A DNA stretch of 64,000 nt from Arcicella aurantiaca (GCF_003148625.1 NZ_QGGO01000025.1:23661-87660), one strand, 5' to 3'; positions 26,447 to 35,568 are shown, counted from the stretch's first letter. Numbers and translations: made by a program. The notes: generated by a model not told the origin, from the letters alone.

Positions 26447-27484
26447 ATGTTTAAAATTGGAAATATGGTTGAAGTTTCAAACGCAAACCCATTGATAAAT
26501 ACTTACCTAAAATACAAATGGATTTTTTTGTCATTTGTAGTGAGTACCCTATTAATGATTGCCAAATTTATAGCGTATTATGCCACCTATTCAAGTGCAA
26601 TTTTAACAGATGCTTTGGAATCTATTATTAATGTTGTGGCAAGTGCATTTGCGTTTTATGCCATTTATTTAGCATCACAACCCAAAGATTTGAATCATCC
26701 GTATGGGCATGGGAAAATTGAATTTTTCTCGGCAGGTTTGGAGGGTGTTTTAATCGTATTAGCCAGTGTTTTTATTGTTTTTCATGCCACTGAAAGTCTT
26801 ATTCATCCAACGCTTTTTAAAGATTTGAAAATTGGATTGTCCATAATTTCATTAGGCACAGTTATAAATTATATTTTAGGGTATTTTATTGAAATAGAGG
26901 GTGTTGTGAAAAAATCCCCAACGCTTATTGCAGATGGAAAACATTTGAAATTGGACGCTGTGAGTGGCTTAATTTTAGTGGCTGCCGTAATTTTGGTTTA
27001 CCTCACAAATATTGTTTGGATTGATGGTGTTGCCTCTATCATCTTTGCCGTTTTTATGGCTTGGAATGGCATAAAAATCATTAGAAAATCAATTGGAGGT
27101 TTGATGGATGAAACCAATGAGGAAGTCTTAGAAAAAGTGGTCGATATATTAAAATCTAATCAAAAAAATGATTGGATTGATATGCACAATCTAAGAATTC
27201 AAGAATATGGTGCTGATATTCATATTGATGCACATTTGACATTGCCACGTTATTGGAATCTTGAAAAGGTGCATGATGTAGTTCATGAATTTGAAGATAT
27301 TATTGGCGAAAGTTTTAATTCCGCCGTTGAAATTTTCATTCATACCGACCCATGTTTGCCAGAATGTTGTCATTATTGTAAAATTGAAAATTGCCCAATC
27401 CGACAAGTACCTAAAACAGTTGATATTGACTGGAATAAGGTTAATTTGTCGTTAAATCAAAAACATTTTCTTGAAAATGTATAA
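26447..27484 (+). CDS. Cation diffusion facilitator (CDF) transporter
   Basis: A 345-residue CDF-family metal/proton antiporter. Five to six membrane helices occupy residues 25-215; helix 2 holds AILTDALESIINV, the metal-binding HxxxD-like site with Asp, and HPYGHGKIEFFSA lies before helix 3. A C-terminal cytoplasmic domain follows, with an unusual Cys/His-rich tail (CLPECCHYCKIENCPIR) that may bind zinc or another metal. A second ATG at 26465 is possible. It exports a divalent metal, identity unknown. It ends 9 bases before menD. Confidence 0.92.
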   Translation: MFKIGNMVEVSNANPLINTYLKYKWIFLSFVVSTLLMIAKFIAYYATYSSAILTDALESIINVVASAFAFYAIYLASQPKDLNHPYGHGKIEFFSAGLEGVLIVLASVFIVFHATESLIHPTLFKDLKIGLSIISLGTVINYILGYFIEIEGVVKKSPTLIADGKHLKLDAVSGLILVAAVILVYLTNIVWIDGVASIIFAVFMAWNGIKIIRKSIGGLMDETNEEVLEKVVDILKSNQKNDWIDMHNLRIQEYGADIHIDAHLTLPRYWNLEKVHDVVHEFEDIIGESFNSAVEIFIHTDPCLPECCHYCKIENCPIRQVPKTVDIDWNKVNLSLNQKHFLENV

Positions 27485-27493
27485 ACCTTACTT

Positions 27494-29197
27494 ATGCTAC
27501 TTCAACCCATTGTCAATTTCATCAATATTTTAGCTAAAAAAGGCGTTAAAAATGCGATTATTTCTCCGGGTTCGAGAAATGCACCGCTAACGATTGCCTT
27601 GGTACGTCATCCCGATATTGAAACAAAATCTATTTCTGACGAACGTTCTGCGGCATTTATTGCCTTAGGTATGGCTCAAAACCTTAAAGAACCTGTGGCA
27701 ATATGTTGTACTTCTGGTTCTGCGGCTTACAATTATGCACCAGCCGTTGCTGAGGCTTTTTTTCAAGAAATACCATTGATTATTTTAACTGCCGACCGTC
27801 CCAAAGAATGGATTCATCAAAATGATGGGCAAACGATTTATCAAACGGATATTTTTGGAAAACACGTTAAAAAAAGCTTTGAAATTGGTGCGGATTATTC
27901 ACATTCTGATGCAGTTTGGCAAATAGAAAGAACAATTAATGATGCCGTAAATCTTGCTAATATAGAACCTTGTGGCCCTGTTCACATTAATATTCCTTTA
28001 CGTGAGCCATTCTATCCTGCTGAAAATGAGGAGATTAGTTTTAATGTAAATTCAAGAGTAATTGAAATTGTTAGGAGTGAAAGAACTTTATCTAAAGAAA
28101 GTTGGCATCAACTTTTAACGCAATTTCAAGACTATGATAATATTCTAATTGCAGGAGGGCAGTCCGACAAAAATGATAATTTAGCATCAGTTTTAAATAA
28201 ACTTCAGGACGAATTTCAAATAGTTTGTATTGGTGATTCTATTTCAAACATGGGGTTTGAGGCAATTTCAAAACATGATTTATTTCTAAAAGTTGATGCT
28301 GAAAACCTTAAACCTGATTTATTAATTACTTATGGGAAATCATTTATTTCGAAAGGATTAAAGACATTTTTGAGAAAAAATAAGGCAATTGAACATTGGC
28401 ATTTACAGATTGGCGACCATTTAATTGATACGTTTCAATCTGTTACAAAAATTATTCCTCTACAACCAATCGATTTTTTTACAAAACTTTACGAAGATTT
28501 AGATTTCGAACAATTTAGAAATGGTGAAGAAGAAAGAAATGAAAGTTTTAAAAAAGAATGGTTTAATCTTGAACAGAAAGCAAATATTTATCTTGAACGT
28601 TTCTTTCAAAATGAACCTCAAAATTTTAATGAATTCTTTGCTATAAAATATTTAATGGATGCTTTACCTGCTAATTGTCAATTACATTTAGCAAACTCAA
28701 TGTCTGTTCGATATGCCAATTACATAGGAGTTAATCCTAAAAAGAATATAGAAGTTTTTGCTAATCGTGGTACAAGTGGCATTGATGGTTGTGTGAGTAC
28801 AGCTGTTGGTGCAGCTTTGAGTACCGATAAATTGGTATTTTTATTAGTGGGCGATGTGGCGTTTTTCTATGATAGAAATGGTCTTTGGAATCGATATTTA
28901 CCTAAAAATCTGAGAATAATTTTATTGAATAATCATGGTGGAGGTATTTTCAGAATGATTGATGGGCCAAGTAAGCAACCAGAATTGAACGATTATTTTG
29001 AAACTCTCCAAACGATGAATGCTCAAAATACTGCACTTGATGCTGAGGTAGAATATCTTAAAGTGATTAATTACAGTGAGTTAATAAATCAATCAGTTTT
29101 GTTTTTAGACATTGAAGGGAAATCGAAAATCTTAGAAATAGAAACTAATTCGAAGATTAATACAGAAGTATTCAAAGAGTTTAAGACCAATTTTTAG
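27494..29197 (+). CDS. menD: MenD, SEPHCHC synthase of menaquinone synthesis
   Basis: A 567-residue thiamine-diphosphate enzyme. The N-terminal domain has ISPGSRNAPLTIAL and the catalytic Glu region SISDERSAAFIALGMA. The C-terminal ThDP domain has NRGTSGIDGCVSTAVGAAL and LLVGDVAFFYDRNGLWN (GD...N metal motif), then LNNHGGGIF. MenD joins isochorismate with 2-oxoglutarate, the first committed step to menaquinone. Other men genes are not in the window. It lies 9 bases after the CDF gene, probably in one transcript, and ends at the hairpin at 29213. Confidence 0.96.
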   Translation: MLLQPIVNFINILAKKGVKNAIISPGSRNAPLTIALVRHPDIETKSISDERSAAFIALGMAQNLKEPVAICCTSGSAAYNYAPAVAEAFFQEIPLIILTADRPKEWIHQNDGQTIYQTDIFGKHVKKSFEIGADYSHSDAVWQIERTINDAVNLANIEPCGPVHINIPLREPFYPAENEEISFNVNSRVIEIVRSERTLSKESWHQLLTQFQDYDNILIAGGQSDKNDNLASVLNKLQDEFQIVCIGDSISNMGFEAISKHDLFLKVDAENLKPDLLITYGKSFISKGLKTFLRKNKAIEHWHLQIGDHLIDTFQSVTKIIPLQPIDFFTKLYEDLDFEQFRNGEEERNESFKKEWFNLEQKANIYLERFFQNEPQNFNEFFAIKYLMDALPANCQLHLANSMSVRYANYIGVNPKKNIEVFANRGTSGIDGCVSTAVGAALSTDKLVFLLVGDVAFFYDRNGLWNRYLPKNLRIILLNNHGGGIFRMIDGPSKQPELNDYFETLQTMNAQNTALDAEVEYLKVINYSELINQSVLFLDIEGKSKILEIETNSKINTEVFKEFKTNF

Positions 29198-29212
29198 TTA
29201 AGACAAAAGAAG

Positions 29213-29243
29213 AGACCTGCCGTAAAACAGCAGGTCTTTCTCA
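29213..29243 (+). terminator. Terminator of menD
   Basis: AGACCTGC (29213-29220) pairs with GCAGGTCT (29230-29237), followed by a T-rich stretch, 15 bases after the menD stop. Confidence 0.8.
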
Positions 29244-29307
29244 TTTCTTCAATTAAAAACACAATTTAAAGCTGTGTTTCTACTTGTTTGTATGGATGAA
29301 GTTTTAG

Positions 29308-29874
29308 TTATTCTTTACCGAATTCACCAACTGCTCTAACCTCGATATTTTCACTTACAACTGAATCTGGCATTCCACCAACGCCAAAGTCTGTACGTTT
29401 GATTGTTCCTGTCAATTTAAAGCCAGCGATAGGCTTTTGAGTTCTCATATTTTTACCGATACCACTTAATGTTAAATCAAATGAAACGGGTTTTGTAACG
29501 CCTTTCAAAGTTAAATTTCCATCTAATTTGAATTTTTTAGCGTCAATTTTCTTAATAGAAGTACTTTTGAAAGTGAAAGTAGGAAACTTTTCAGCATCAA
29601 ACATATCTGGCTTTTTCAAATGACCATCACGCATTTCATTATCTGTAGAAATACTGCTAATGTCTGCTGTAAGGTCAAATACTGCATCAGAAAAATCATC
29701 TTTCGATGAAGTGATTGTTGCATCAAATTTCTTAAAATTACCATCAACTTCTGAAATAAGCAAATGGGTAACGGTAAAACCGATTTTTGAATGTGATTTA
29801 TCTACATTCCATTTTTGAGCAAAAGATGATAATGAAGCCAACATTACCAATGATAAAATAGCGATTTTTTTCAT
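29308..29874 (-). CDS. YceI family periplasmic protein
   Basis: A 188-residue exported protein. Residues 1-19 are a signal peptide (cut after SFA). The YceI lipocalin-like fold is recognised by WNVDKSHSKIGFTVTHLLISEVDG, then FDAEKFPTFTFKSTSIKK, and GNLTLKGVTKPVSFDLTLSG. Members bind isoprenoid or fatty-acid-like molecules; the ligand here is unknown. Single gene, facing menD. Confidence 0.92.
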   Translation of the reverse strand: MKKIAILSLVMLASLSSFAQKWNVDKSHSKIGFTVTHLLISEVDGNFKKFDATITSSKDDFSDAVFDLTADISSISTDNEMRDGHLKKPDMFDAEKFPTFTFKSTSIKKIDAKKFKLDGNLTLKGVTKPVSFDLTLSGIGKNMRTQKPIAGFKLTGTIKRTDFGVGGMPDSVVSENIEVRAVGEFGKE

Positions 29875-30045
29875 TTCCGGATTTGGTTTGATTGTGAGAA
29901 TAAGAGTTTAAAATTCATTTTTATGAATTACCCTACAAATTAAGTAGATATGTGTCGAATCGAACAATCTTAATAGACAATTTGGACTTTCTTTTCGACA
30001 ACTCGGCTAATTTTTCAATGATTCCCACTAATCGCCATTTCACTT

Positions 30046-30933
30046 TTACTCTAAGTTTTTTGCTTTCTCAAAATTCTCGTTTGCTTTTGATTTGTCTCCT
30101 TTCAATTCAAAATAATGTCCTAAATTCTGATATGCTAAATAGTTTTTATCATCAAGTCGAATTGATTTTTCGATTAATTCTTTGGCAATATCTAATTTCC
30201 CTAAATTTAACAAAATCATTCCTTTGTTATTAATGTAGTAGGGTTGTGTAGGGTTTATTTTTAAAGCTGCATCAACATATTTTAGAGCCTCTTCAAACTT
30301 TTTTTCCTCAGCAAGAATATATGCAACGTTGTTTAGAGCAAAATCTTGTGCAGAATTTATCTCAATTGCTTTTAAAAAGTCTTTTTTTGCTAAATTATAC
30401 TCTTTATTTTCAAAATAAATTACGCCATGATTGGTATAAGCCTCTGCATTTTTAGGATTTAGCTGAATTGCTTTTTCAAAATCCGCAGTTGCACCAGACA
30501 AATTTTGCAATTGTGTTTTAATATTTCCTCTACTAACGTAATAAAACGAAGAATCTTTAAATGGAATAGCAATTTTTTCTAAATCAGTCAATGCGTTTTG
30601 AAAATCGCCTCTCTGTGCAAGTGCTTCAGAACGGTTATAGTATGCTTCCCAATATTTTTTATCTAACTCAATCGCTTTGTCGAAATCTTTCAAAGCATCG
30701 TCCAGTTTATCAAATTTTTGATTTGCTAATCCTCTGTTGTTATAGGCATCTGCAAATTTGGGATTTTGCTTAATTGACTCATCAAACCAATGAATTGCTT
30801 CTTGGTATTCTTTATCCTTGAGTTTATAATTACCTCTTTTAAAGAATTTTATAGATTCTTCTGTTTTATCTGTCCCGCACGAGCCAAGAAAAACTACAAT
30901 ATTGAAAATGAATAAATATTTTGCTATTTTCAC
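30046..30933 (-). CDS. TPR-repeat lipoprotein
   Basis: A 295-residue lipoprotein: the signal ends in the lipobox FLGSC, so Cys19 should be lipidated. The rest is about seven canonical TPR units of 34 residues (for example AIHWFDESIKQNPKFADAYNNRGLA and ALKDFDKAIELDKKYWEAYYNR, separated here for clarity). TPR arrays bind partner proteins; no partner is evident. It is divergent from the DUF962 gene with a short gap. Confidence 0.88.
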   Translation of the reverse strand: MKIAKYLFIFNIVVFLGSCGTDKTEESIKFFKRGNYKLKDKEYQEAIHWFDESIKQNPKFADAYNNRGLANQKFDKLDDALKDFDKAIELDKKYWEAYYNRSEALAQRGDFQNALTDLEKIAIPFKDSSFYYVSRGNIKTQLQNLSGATADFEKAIQLNPKNAEAYTNHGVIYFENKEYNLAKKDFLKAIEINSAQDFALNNVAYILAEEKKFEEALKYVDAALKINPTQPYYINNKGMILLNLGKLDIAKELIEKSIRLDDKNYLAYQNLGHYFELKGDKSKANENFEKAKNLE

Positions 30934-30969
30934 GAAATATACAAGTTTAATCTTTAAATAATTATAAAA

Positions 30970-31287
30970 ATGAAAGATTTCAAAACTACAAATTTTGAGA
31001 GTTTAAAGGAGTTTTATCCATATTACTTAACAGAACATCAAAATTCGACATCAAAATTACTCCATTTTATTGGAACAGGTTTCATAATTCTCATTTTGAT
31101 TTTTGCGTTAACGACTTCCACGTTTCAATATTTATGGTTTATTCCATTGGTTGGGTACGGTTTTGCTTGGGTTGGACATTTCTTTTTTGAGAAAAATAAA
31201 CCTGCTACTTTCAAGCATCCTTTTTATAGTCTTGCCAGTGATTTTATCATGTTTTTTGATATTCTGAGAGGGAAAGTCAAAATTTGA
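30970..31287 (+). CDS. DUF962 (Mpo1-like) membrane protein
   Basis: A 105-residue protein with the Mpo1/YGL010w-like opening LKEFYPYYLTEHQN and a LLHFIGT block, then two or three hydrophobic segments including GYGFAWVGHFFFEKNKPATF. The conserved His residues (H in TEHQN, LLHF and VGHFFFE) fit the family, whose yeast member is an Fe-dependent dioxygenase acting on 2-hydroxy fatty acids. The bacterial role is not shown. It is followed by a cyclophilin gene. Confidence 0.85.
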   Translation: MKDFKTTNFESLKEFYPYYLTEHQNSTSKLLHFIGTGFIILILIFALTTSTFQYLWFIPLVGYGFAWVGHFFFEKNKPATFKHPFYSLASDFIMFFDILRGKVKI

Positions 31288-31354
31288 ACTATGACAAGAG
31301 GGCTTTTGTTCCTAATTTTGTAGAAAATATTGAGATTTTAAATACAATACAAAA

Positions 31355-31798
31355 ATGATTAAAGCTGAAATGCTGACCGATAGAGGTCTAATGGTGATTG
31401 AATTTTATGAGCAAGATGCTCCAATTCACGTAAAAAACTTTGTAGATTTATCTAAAAAAGGATATTATGATGGTTTGACTTTTCACAGAGTTATTCCAAA
31501 TTTCGTAATTCAAGGTGGTGACCCAACTGGGACTGGTGCTGGTGGTCCGGGTTATTCAATTCCTTGTGAATTAACTGGAAATAATCAATACCACGACCGT
31601 GGTGTATTGTCAATGGCTCATCGTGGACCAAACACTGGTGGTTCTCAATTCTTTATTTGTCATAGCCGTACTCAAACAGCTCACCTTGACCGTCGTCATA
31701 CTTGTTTCGGAAAAGTTGTTGAAGGTTTGGAAGTAATTGATGCTATCCGTGAAGGTGACCATATTCAGAAAATTACGATTATTGAAGAAGTTGCGTAA
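31355..31798 (+). CDS. Cyclophilin-type peptidyl-prolyl isomerase
   Basis: A 147-residue single-domain cyclophilin without signal peptide, so probably cytoplasmic. The active-site features FHRVIPNFVIQGGDPTGTG and GGSQFFICH are present, as is the late LDRRHTCFGKV in place of the usual LDGKHTVFG. It speeds proline isomerisation during folding. A TAATTTTG -7 box sits at 31313-31320, though without a well-placed -33. The long hairpin at 31810 ends it. Confidence 0.93.
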   Translation: MIKAEMLTDRGLMVIEFYEQDAPIHVKNFVDLSKKGYYDGLTFHRVIPNFVIQGGDPTGTGAGGPGYSIPCELTGNNQYHDRGVLSMAHRGPNTGGSQFFICHSRTQTAHLDRRHTCFGKVVEGLEVIDAIREGDHIQKITIIEEVA

Positions 31799-31809
31799 AA
31801 TAATTGTCA

Positions 31810-31864
31810 GGGGTTCAAATCTCAAAAGAAATTAATACATACTTTCTTTTGAGATTTGAACCCC
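31810..31864. terminator. Perfect 22-bp inverted repeat after the cyclophilin gene
   Basis: 31810-31831 and 31843-31864 are exact reverse complements around 11 bases. It lies between the cyclophilin gene and the small gene at 31893. It lacks a U-tract on the plus strand, being followed by CCCCTAAATC, so it may be a repeat element as well as a stop signal. Confidence 0.75.
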
Positions 31865-31892
31865 TAAATCCTAACCCCCAATTTCTAAAAGC

Positions 31893-32126
31893 ATGTATTT
31901 TATCGGTGAACTGACAGGCTCAAGTCCTGACATGAAGATTTCTTTATACAAATGGAACGCAAAGTTTTTTGTGAAATTTGAAACGGCTGATTTAGAGCAA
32001 GTTTACAAAATTTCAGAAATGGACGCTTCAGAAGATACTGTTAAAGAAATAATTGACGACGTATTTATTAAAAAAGTAATAAAACGTTTTCACGAAATGT
32101 ATGAGGATATTGGGGAGTTATTGTAA
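31893..32126 (+). CDS. Small conserved-looking protein of unknown function (77 aa)
   Basis: A 77-residue protein that I do not recognise. It has no signal peptide or membrane helix; it is mixed beta then alpha (FIGELTGSSPDMKISLYKWNAKFFVKF, then an acidic helical half ending HEMYEDIGELL). It reads as a compact cytosolic protein with sensible codon use. It lies between two inverted repeats, 31810-31864 and 32135-32209. Confidence 0.65.
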   Translation: MYFIGELTGSSPDMKISLYKWNAKFFVKFETADLEQVYKISEMDASEDTVKEIIDDVFIKKVIKRFHEMYEDIGELL

Positions 32127-32134
32127 TTTGTCTA

Positions 32135-32209
32135 AACTATGATTTTTACGATTGCAAGATTTAAGGAATACCGTTTATCCAACAACTTTAAATCGTAAAA
32201 ATCATAGTT
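32135..32209. repeat. 19-bp inverted repeat between convergent genes
   Basis: AACTATGATTTTTACGATT (32135-32153) pairs perfectly with 32191-32209. A partial second stem (ATTTAAG/CTTTAAAT) lies inside. It separates the 77-aa gene from the SDR gene and could act as a terminator in both directions. Confidence 0.75.
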
Positions 32210-32216
32210 CAAATTT

Positions 32217-33029
32217 TTACTGTTTAGCCAAAGGAGAATCTTTTTCCTTCGCCAAAGCATTATAAACTAATTTGTCAGCTAATTTAGGGAATAGCTTATT
32301 GATTAAAACTGCCATTTTTCCTTGTAAAGTCAAAATCATTCCTCTGTCACGATTTTTCACTGCCTTCAAAATTCTATCAGCTACTTCTTCCGACGCCATC
32401 ATTTTGCCTTCGTCTCTCATCGAATCCCCTTTCGAACTTCCGTCTGCTCCCAAAGATGCAACTCTAATATTTGATGCCGTAAATCCGGGGCAAGCAGTCA
32501 ATACATGAACACCTGTATGTAAAAGTTCAGTGCGTAAAGCCTCTAAAAAGCCATTCATCGCAAATTTAGACGCTGAATAGCCAGAACGTACAGGCAAGCC
32601 TCTATAACCCGCAATTGAAGAAACGCCTACAATCGAGCCTTTTGTAGCTTTGATGTACGGTAAGGCGTATTTGGTAGCGTAAACAGTTCCGTAGAAATTA
32701 ATATCCATCAATGTTTTGATAACATTAAGGTCACAGTCTTCAAACATAGCACGCATTGAAATACCTGCATTATTTATCAGAATATCAATTTTTCCGAATT
32801 TATCAATCGTTTTTTGAACCATATCAGCGTTGTCAGATTCGATACTTACGTCTGAAACAATGGCTAAATTTTCGATACCTAATTTTGAAAGTTCTTGACT
32901 TACCTCTAACAAAGGGGCTTCTTTTCTACCTGTGATTACGATTTTTGCCCCTTCATTGCCAAATGAAAATGCTAAGGCTTTTCCGATACCTGAGGATGCT
33001 CCCGTGATAATTACGACTTTATCTTTCAT
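32217..33029 (-). CDS. Short-chain dehydrogenase/reductase (SDR)
   Basis: A 270-residue classical SDR. The cofactor loop is ITGASSGIGKA (residues 8-18), the NNAG motif is ILINNAGISM, the catalytic Ser is in VGVSSIAGYRG, and Tyr/Lys are in SGYSASKFAM. It reduces or oxidises a carbonyl/alcohol with NAD(P)(H); the substrate is unknown. The C-terminal helix near residue 240 looks hydrophobic and may touch the membrane. It is divergent from rlmD. Confidence 0.92.
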   Translation of the reverse strand: MKDKVVIITGASSGIGKALAFSFGNEGAKIVITGRKEAPLLEVSQELSKLGIENLAIVSDVSIESDNADMVQKTIDKFGKIDILINNAGISMRAMFEDCDLNVIKTLMDINFYGTVYATKYALPYIKATKGSIVGVSSIAGYRGLPVRSGYSASKFAMNGFLEALRTELLHTGVHVLTACPGFTASNIRVASLGADGSSKGDSMRDEGKMMASEEVADRILKAVKNRDRGMILTLQGKMAVLINKLFPKLADKLVYNALAKEKDSPLAKQ

Positions 33030-33205
33030 AAAAGAGTTTTATGGTGGTTGAATATTTTACAAAATTCCTTCATTTTCCGAAAATTCATGCCTTTTTGTCA
33101 ATAATAATTTTCTTACTACGTACTTTTGTGCTTTTATGTTACTGCGGTTTGTTCCGCTTATTTATTATATTTCATCGAACAAAGCTGTTCGTTTTACCCA
33201 ATAGA

Positions 33206-34618
33206 ATGAAAAAGAGAAGAAAAGAGAATATCATTTTTGAAAATATTTTAATTGAAGATTTTGCCTCAGAAGCAAAATGTTTAAGCAGAATTAATGACAA
33301 AGTTGTATTTATAGAAGGTCCAGTTGCCCCAGGTGATTATGCGGATTTACGAGTGATGAAATCCAAATCAAGTTTTATGGAGGCGGTTGCTTTTAATATT
33401 CGTCCACAGTCAAAATTTAGAACACAAACGATTTGTTCTCATTTCGGAACTTGCGGAGGTTGTAAATGGCAACACATTGACTATCAGGTACAATTGCAAT
33501 TCAAAACTAAGCAAGTTACAGACGCTTTAGAAAGAATTGCCAAAGTTGATTTGCCTGAAATTAAACCAATTTTCCCTTCTGCCGAGACTTTCTATTACAG
33601 AAATAAATTAGAATATACTTTTTCTCAAAATCGTTGGTTAACGCAAGAACAAATAGATTCAGGTCAAGATTTTTCAAGAAATGCTTTGGGTTTTCATATT
33701 CCAAGACGTTATGACAAAATCTTAGACATTGACCATTGTTATTTACAACCAGACCCTTCAAATGCTATCAGGTTGGCTCTGAGAGATTTTACACAAGCAA
33801 ACAACCTTGATTATTACGAGCAAATTCGTCAAGAAAAGGGAGCAATGCGAAACGTCGTTATCAGAACTGCCAATACAGGAGATTTAATGGTAATTGTACA
33901 ATTTGCTTATTGTCAACCAGAAGATATTGACTTAGTAATGAATTATTTGGCTGAAAAATTTCCAGAAATTACTTCATTAAACTATGTTGTGAATACTAAA
34001 GGAAATGACACTTTCTTTGATTTAGAAGTGGTTAACTTTAAAGGCTTGCCATATATTGTTGAAGAAATGGAGGAGCTGAAATTTAGAGTTGGTCCAAAAT
34101 CATTTTTTCAAACCAATTCAAAACAAGCATTTGAATTATACAAAATCACTCGTGATTATGCAGATTTAACAGGCGATGAATTTGTTTATGACCTTTATAC
34201 AGGAACAGGAACAATTGCCAATTTCGTAGCACGTCAAGCTAAAAAAGTTATTGGATTAGAATATGTTGAAATGGCTGTGGAAGATGCCAGAATTAACTCT
34301 CAAATCAATAATATTACCAATACAGAGTTTTTTGCGGGAGATATGCGTAAGTTGTTAAGTTATGATTTTGTAAGCCAACATGGACGACCAGATACTGTAA
34401 TTACCGACCCTCCACGTGCAGGAATGGACGAGCCAGTGGTAAGAACACTATTAGAAGCGGCTCCTAAAAGAATTGTTTACGTGAGTTGTAACCCAGCAAC
34501 GCAAGCAAGAGATTTAGCACTCTTAGATGCAAAGTATGCAGTAACTGCCGTGCAACCAGTTGATATGTTCCCGCAGACCCATCATGTTGAAAACGTGGTA
34601 AGATTGGATTTGCGATAA
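33206..34618 (+). CDS. rlmD: 23S rRNA uracil-C5 methyltransferase RlmD
   Basis: A 470-residue RlmD/RumA-type enzyme. I chose the ATG at 33206 (MKKRRKENII...), since the 55 residues upstream in frame are hydrophobic and unlike the family. A TRAM-like domain comes first, then the iron-sulphur motif CSHFGTCGGCKWQ, a further Cys in DHCYLQ, the SAM site VYDLYTGTGTIANF, TDPPRAGM, and the catalytic Cys in YVSCNPAT. It methylates a uridine (U1939-type) in 23S rRNA. Single gene. Confidence 0.93.
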   Translation: MKKRRKENIIFENILIEDFASEAKCLSRINDKVVFIEGPVAPGDYADLRVMKSKSSFMEAVAFNIRPQSKFRTQTICSHFGTCGGCKWQHIDYQVQLQFKTKQVTDALERIAKVDLPEIKPIFPSAETFYYRNKLEYTFSQNRWLTQEQIDSGQDFSRNALGFHIPRRYDKILDIDHCYLQPDPSNAIRLALRDFTQANNLDYYEQIRQEKGAMRNVVIRTANTGDLMVIVQFAYCQPEDIDLVMNYLAEKFPEITSLNYVVNTKGNDTFFDLEVVNFKGLPYIVEEMEELKFRVGPKSFFQTNSKQAFELYKITRDYADLTGDEFVYDLYTGTGTIANFVARQAKKVIGLEYVEMAVEDARINSQINNITNTEFFAGDMRKLLSYDFVSQHGRPDTVITDPPRAGMDEPVVRTLLEAAPKRIVYVSCNPATQARDLALLDAKYAVTAVQPVDMFPQTHHVENVVRLDLR

Positions 34619-34620
34619 AA

Positions 34621-34712
34621 AGTAGACTACAGATTTTACAGATTTACATAGATAAAGTTTTATAAAAATCAGTGTAAGTCTGTATCATCCGTAAAATCTG
34701 TGGTCTATTTAG
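34621..34712. repeat. Interspersed repeat, copy C (ACAGATT family, inverted-repeat form)
   Basis: About 92 bases with AGACTACAGATTTTACAGAT at one end and AAAATCTGTGGTCTATTT at the other, nearly self-complementary. The words match parts of the repeats at 11643 and 24900 (ACAGATTTACA, TGTGGTCTA), so it is a shorter relative. Confidence 0.65.
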
Positions 34713-34715
34713 AAG

Positions 34716-34756
34716 TCAAAAAAAAGCCCTTACTGAATTTTCAGCAAGGGCTTTAT
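34716..34756 (-). terminator. Terminator of tRNA-Met
   Basis: On the minus strand AAAGCCCTTGCTGA pairs with TCAGTAAGGGCTTT (one mismatch), followed by a run of T. It lies just beyond the 3' end of the tRNA. Confidence 0.88.
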
Positions 34757-34759
34757 TAG

Positions 34760-34833
34760 TTGCGGGAAGCAGGATCGAACTGCCGACCTTAGGGTTATGA
34801 ATCCTACGCTCTAACCATCTGAGCTATCCCGCA
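34760..34833 (-). tRNA. tRNA-Met (CAT), elongator type
   Basis: A 74-base tRNA. Acceptor TGCGGGA pairs with TCCCGCA, D stem GCTC/GAGC, anticodon arm TAGGA-TTCATAA-CCCTA gives CAT, and T arm GGCAG-TTCGATC-CTGCT. The paired 1:72 and the loop type fit elongator Met; a tRNA-Ile with lysidine-modified CAT cannot be fully ruled out by eye. CCA is not encoded. Confidence 0.9.
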
Positions 34834-34847
34834 GTATTAATGTGGTG

Positions 34848-34879
34848 CAAAATTAAGAATTTTAATATTTCAAGACAAA
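34848..34879 (-). promoter_or_regulatory. Promoter of tRNA-Met
   Basis: On the minus strand: TTTG (34879-34876), 20-base spacer, TAATTTTG (34855-34848). It ends 14 bases before the tRNA. This fits the Bacteroidota consensus well. Confidence 0.78.
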
Positions 34880-35175
34880 TGATTTTGACATTATTTTGAA
34901 AGTTTTTTGTTACTCATTGATAATCAATTACTTAAAAGGCGTGTTTTGTGAAAATATTTTTTTCGACAAATTAAATTATTTTAAGTCGTAACTAATTGAT
35001 TTTCAATATAAAAGGCTTTTGTTTAGCACTTTAGTATTGTAAAAATAAAAAAAATGCTTGCGAATTTCTTTAACATTTATACCTTTGCCAAAAGAGAGTT
35101 TAACGACTTGGTTGCCTATGTATTTTGAAAAGAATGTTAATTGCCGATTCAGAATACGCTAAATCTTTTACAAAT
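34880..35175. other. Intergenic region between tRNA-Met and the START-like gene
   Basis: The tRNA/START-like gap is 342 bases in all. Beyond the two promoters (tRNA at 34848-34879, START-like gene at 35057-35087) I see nothing; the frame open from 35125 is an upstream extension of the START-like gene and is unlikely to be translated. Confidence 0.5.
35057..35087 (+). promoter_or_regulatory. Promoter of the START-like gene
   Basis: CTTG (TTG at 35058-35060), a 19-base spacer, then TACCTTTG at 35080-35087, matching TAnnTTTG. Confidence 0.65.
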
Positions 35176-35568
35176 ATGAGTAAACATAAATTTGTCGCAG
35201 AGTTTGAATTAAGAGCATCTCCAAAAGTGCTTTTCCCATACATAAGTTCAGCTTCGGGTATGCAGCAGTGGTTTGCAGAAAAAGTTACTTTGAAAGATAG
35301 TTCAACTTTTGATTTTCATTGGGATGGTGAAAGTCATATTGCTAAGCTTTCTCAATTACGTTTAAATAAATCAGCCAAGTTTGATTTTATTCCTTCAAGT
35401 TCTGATGAACGTGACCACAATTACCTCGAATTTAAAATGGAGGTTAGTGAGTTGACAGGTTCAACTTATTTGAAAATTGTTGATTATTCAGCTAATACAG
35501 ATGATGAAGAATTGTCAGAGTTGTGGGAAGACTTAATATTCAAATTGAAAGAAATCGTCGGGAATTAA
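35176..35568 (+). CDS. START-like (SRPBCC fold) domain protein
   Basis: A 130-residue protein. I start at the ATG at 35176 (MSKHKFVAEFELRAS...), the natural beginning of the fold; an ATG-less extension to 35125 exists upstream. The pattern FVAEFELRASPKVLFPYISSASGMQQWFAEKV is that of the SRPBCC/AHSA1 helix-grip fold, which has a deep cavity for a hydrophobic ligand. Short stand-alone versions of this kind are common in Cytophagales; the ligand is unknown. It lies 107 bases before lptF/G. Confidence 0.82.
   Translation: MSKHKFVAEFELRASPKVLFPYISSASGMQQWFAEKVTLKDSSTFDFHWDGESHIAKLSQLRLNKSAKFDFIPSSSDERDHNYLEFKMEVSELTGSTYLKIVDYSANTDDEELSELWEDLIFKLKEIVGN

Noticed and set aside
33041..33205. Hydrophobic N-terminal extension of rlmD
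   Set aside because: RlmD is cytosolic and its family begins at the ATG at 33206; the upstream codons are AT-rich leader sequence.
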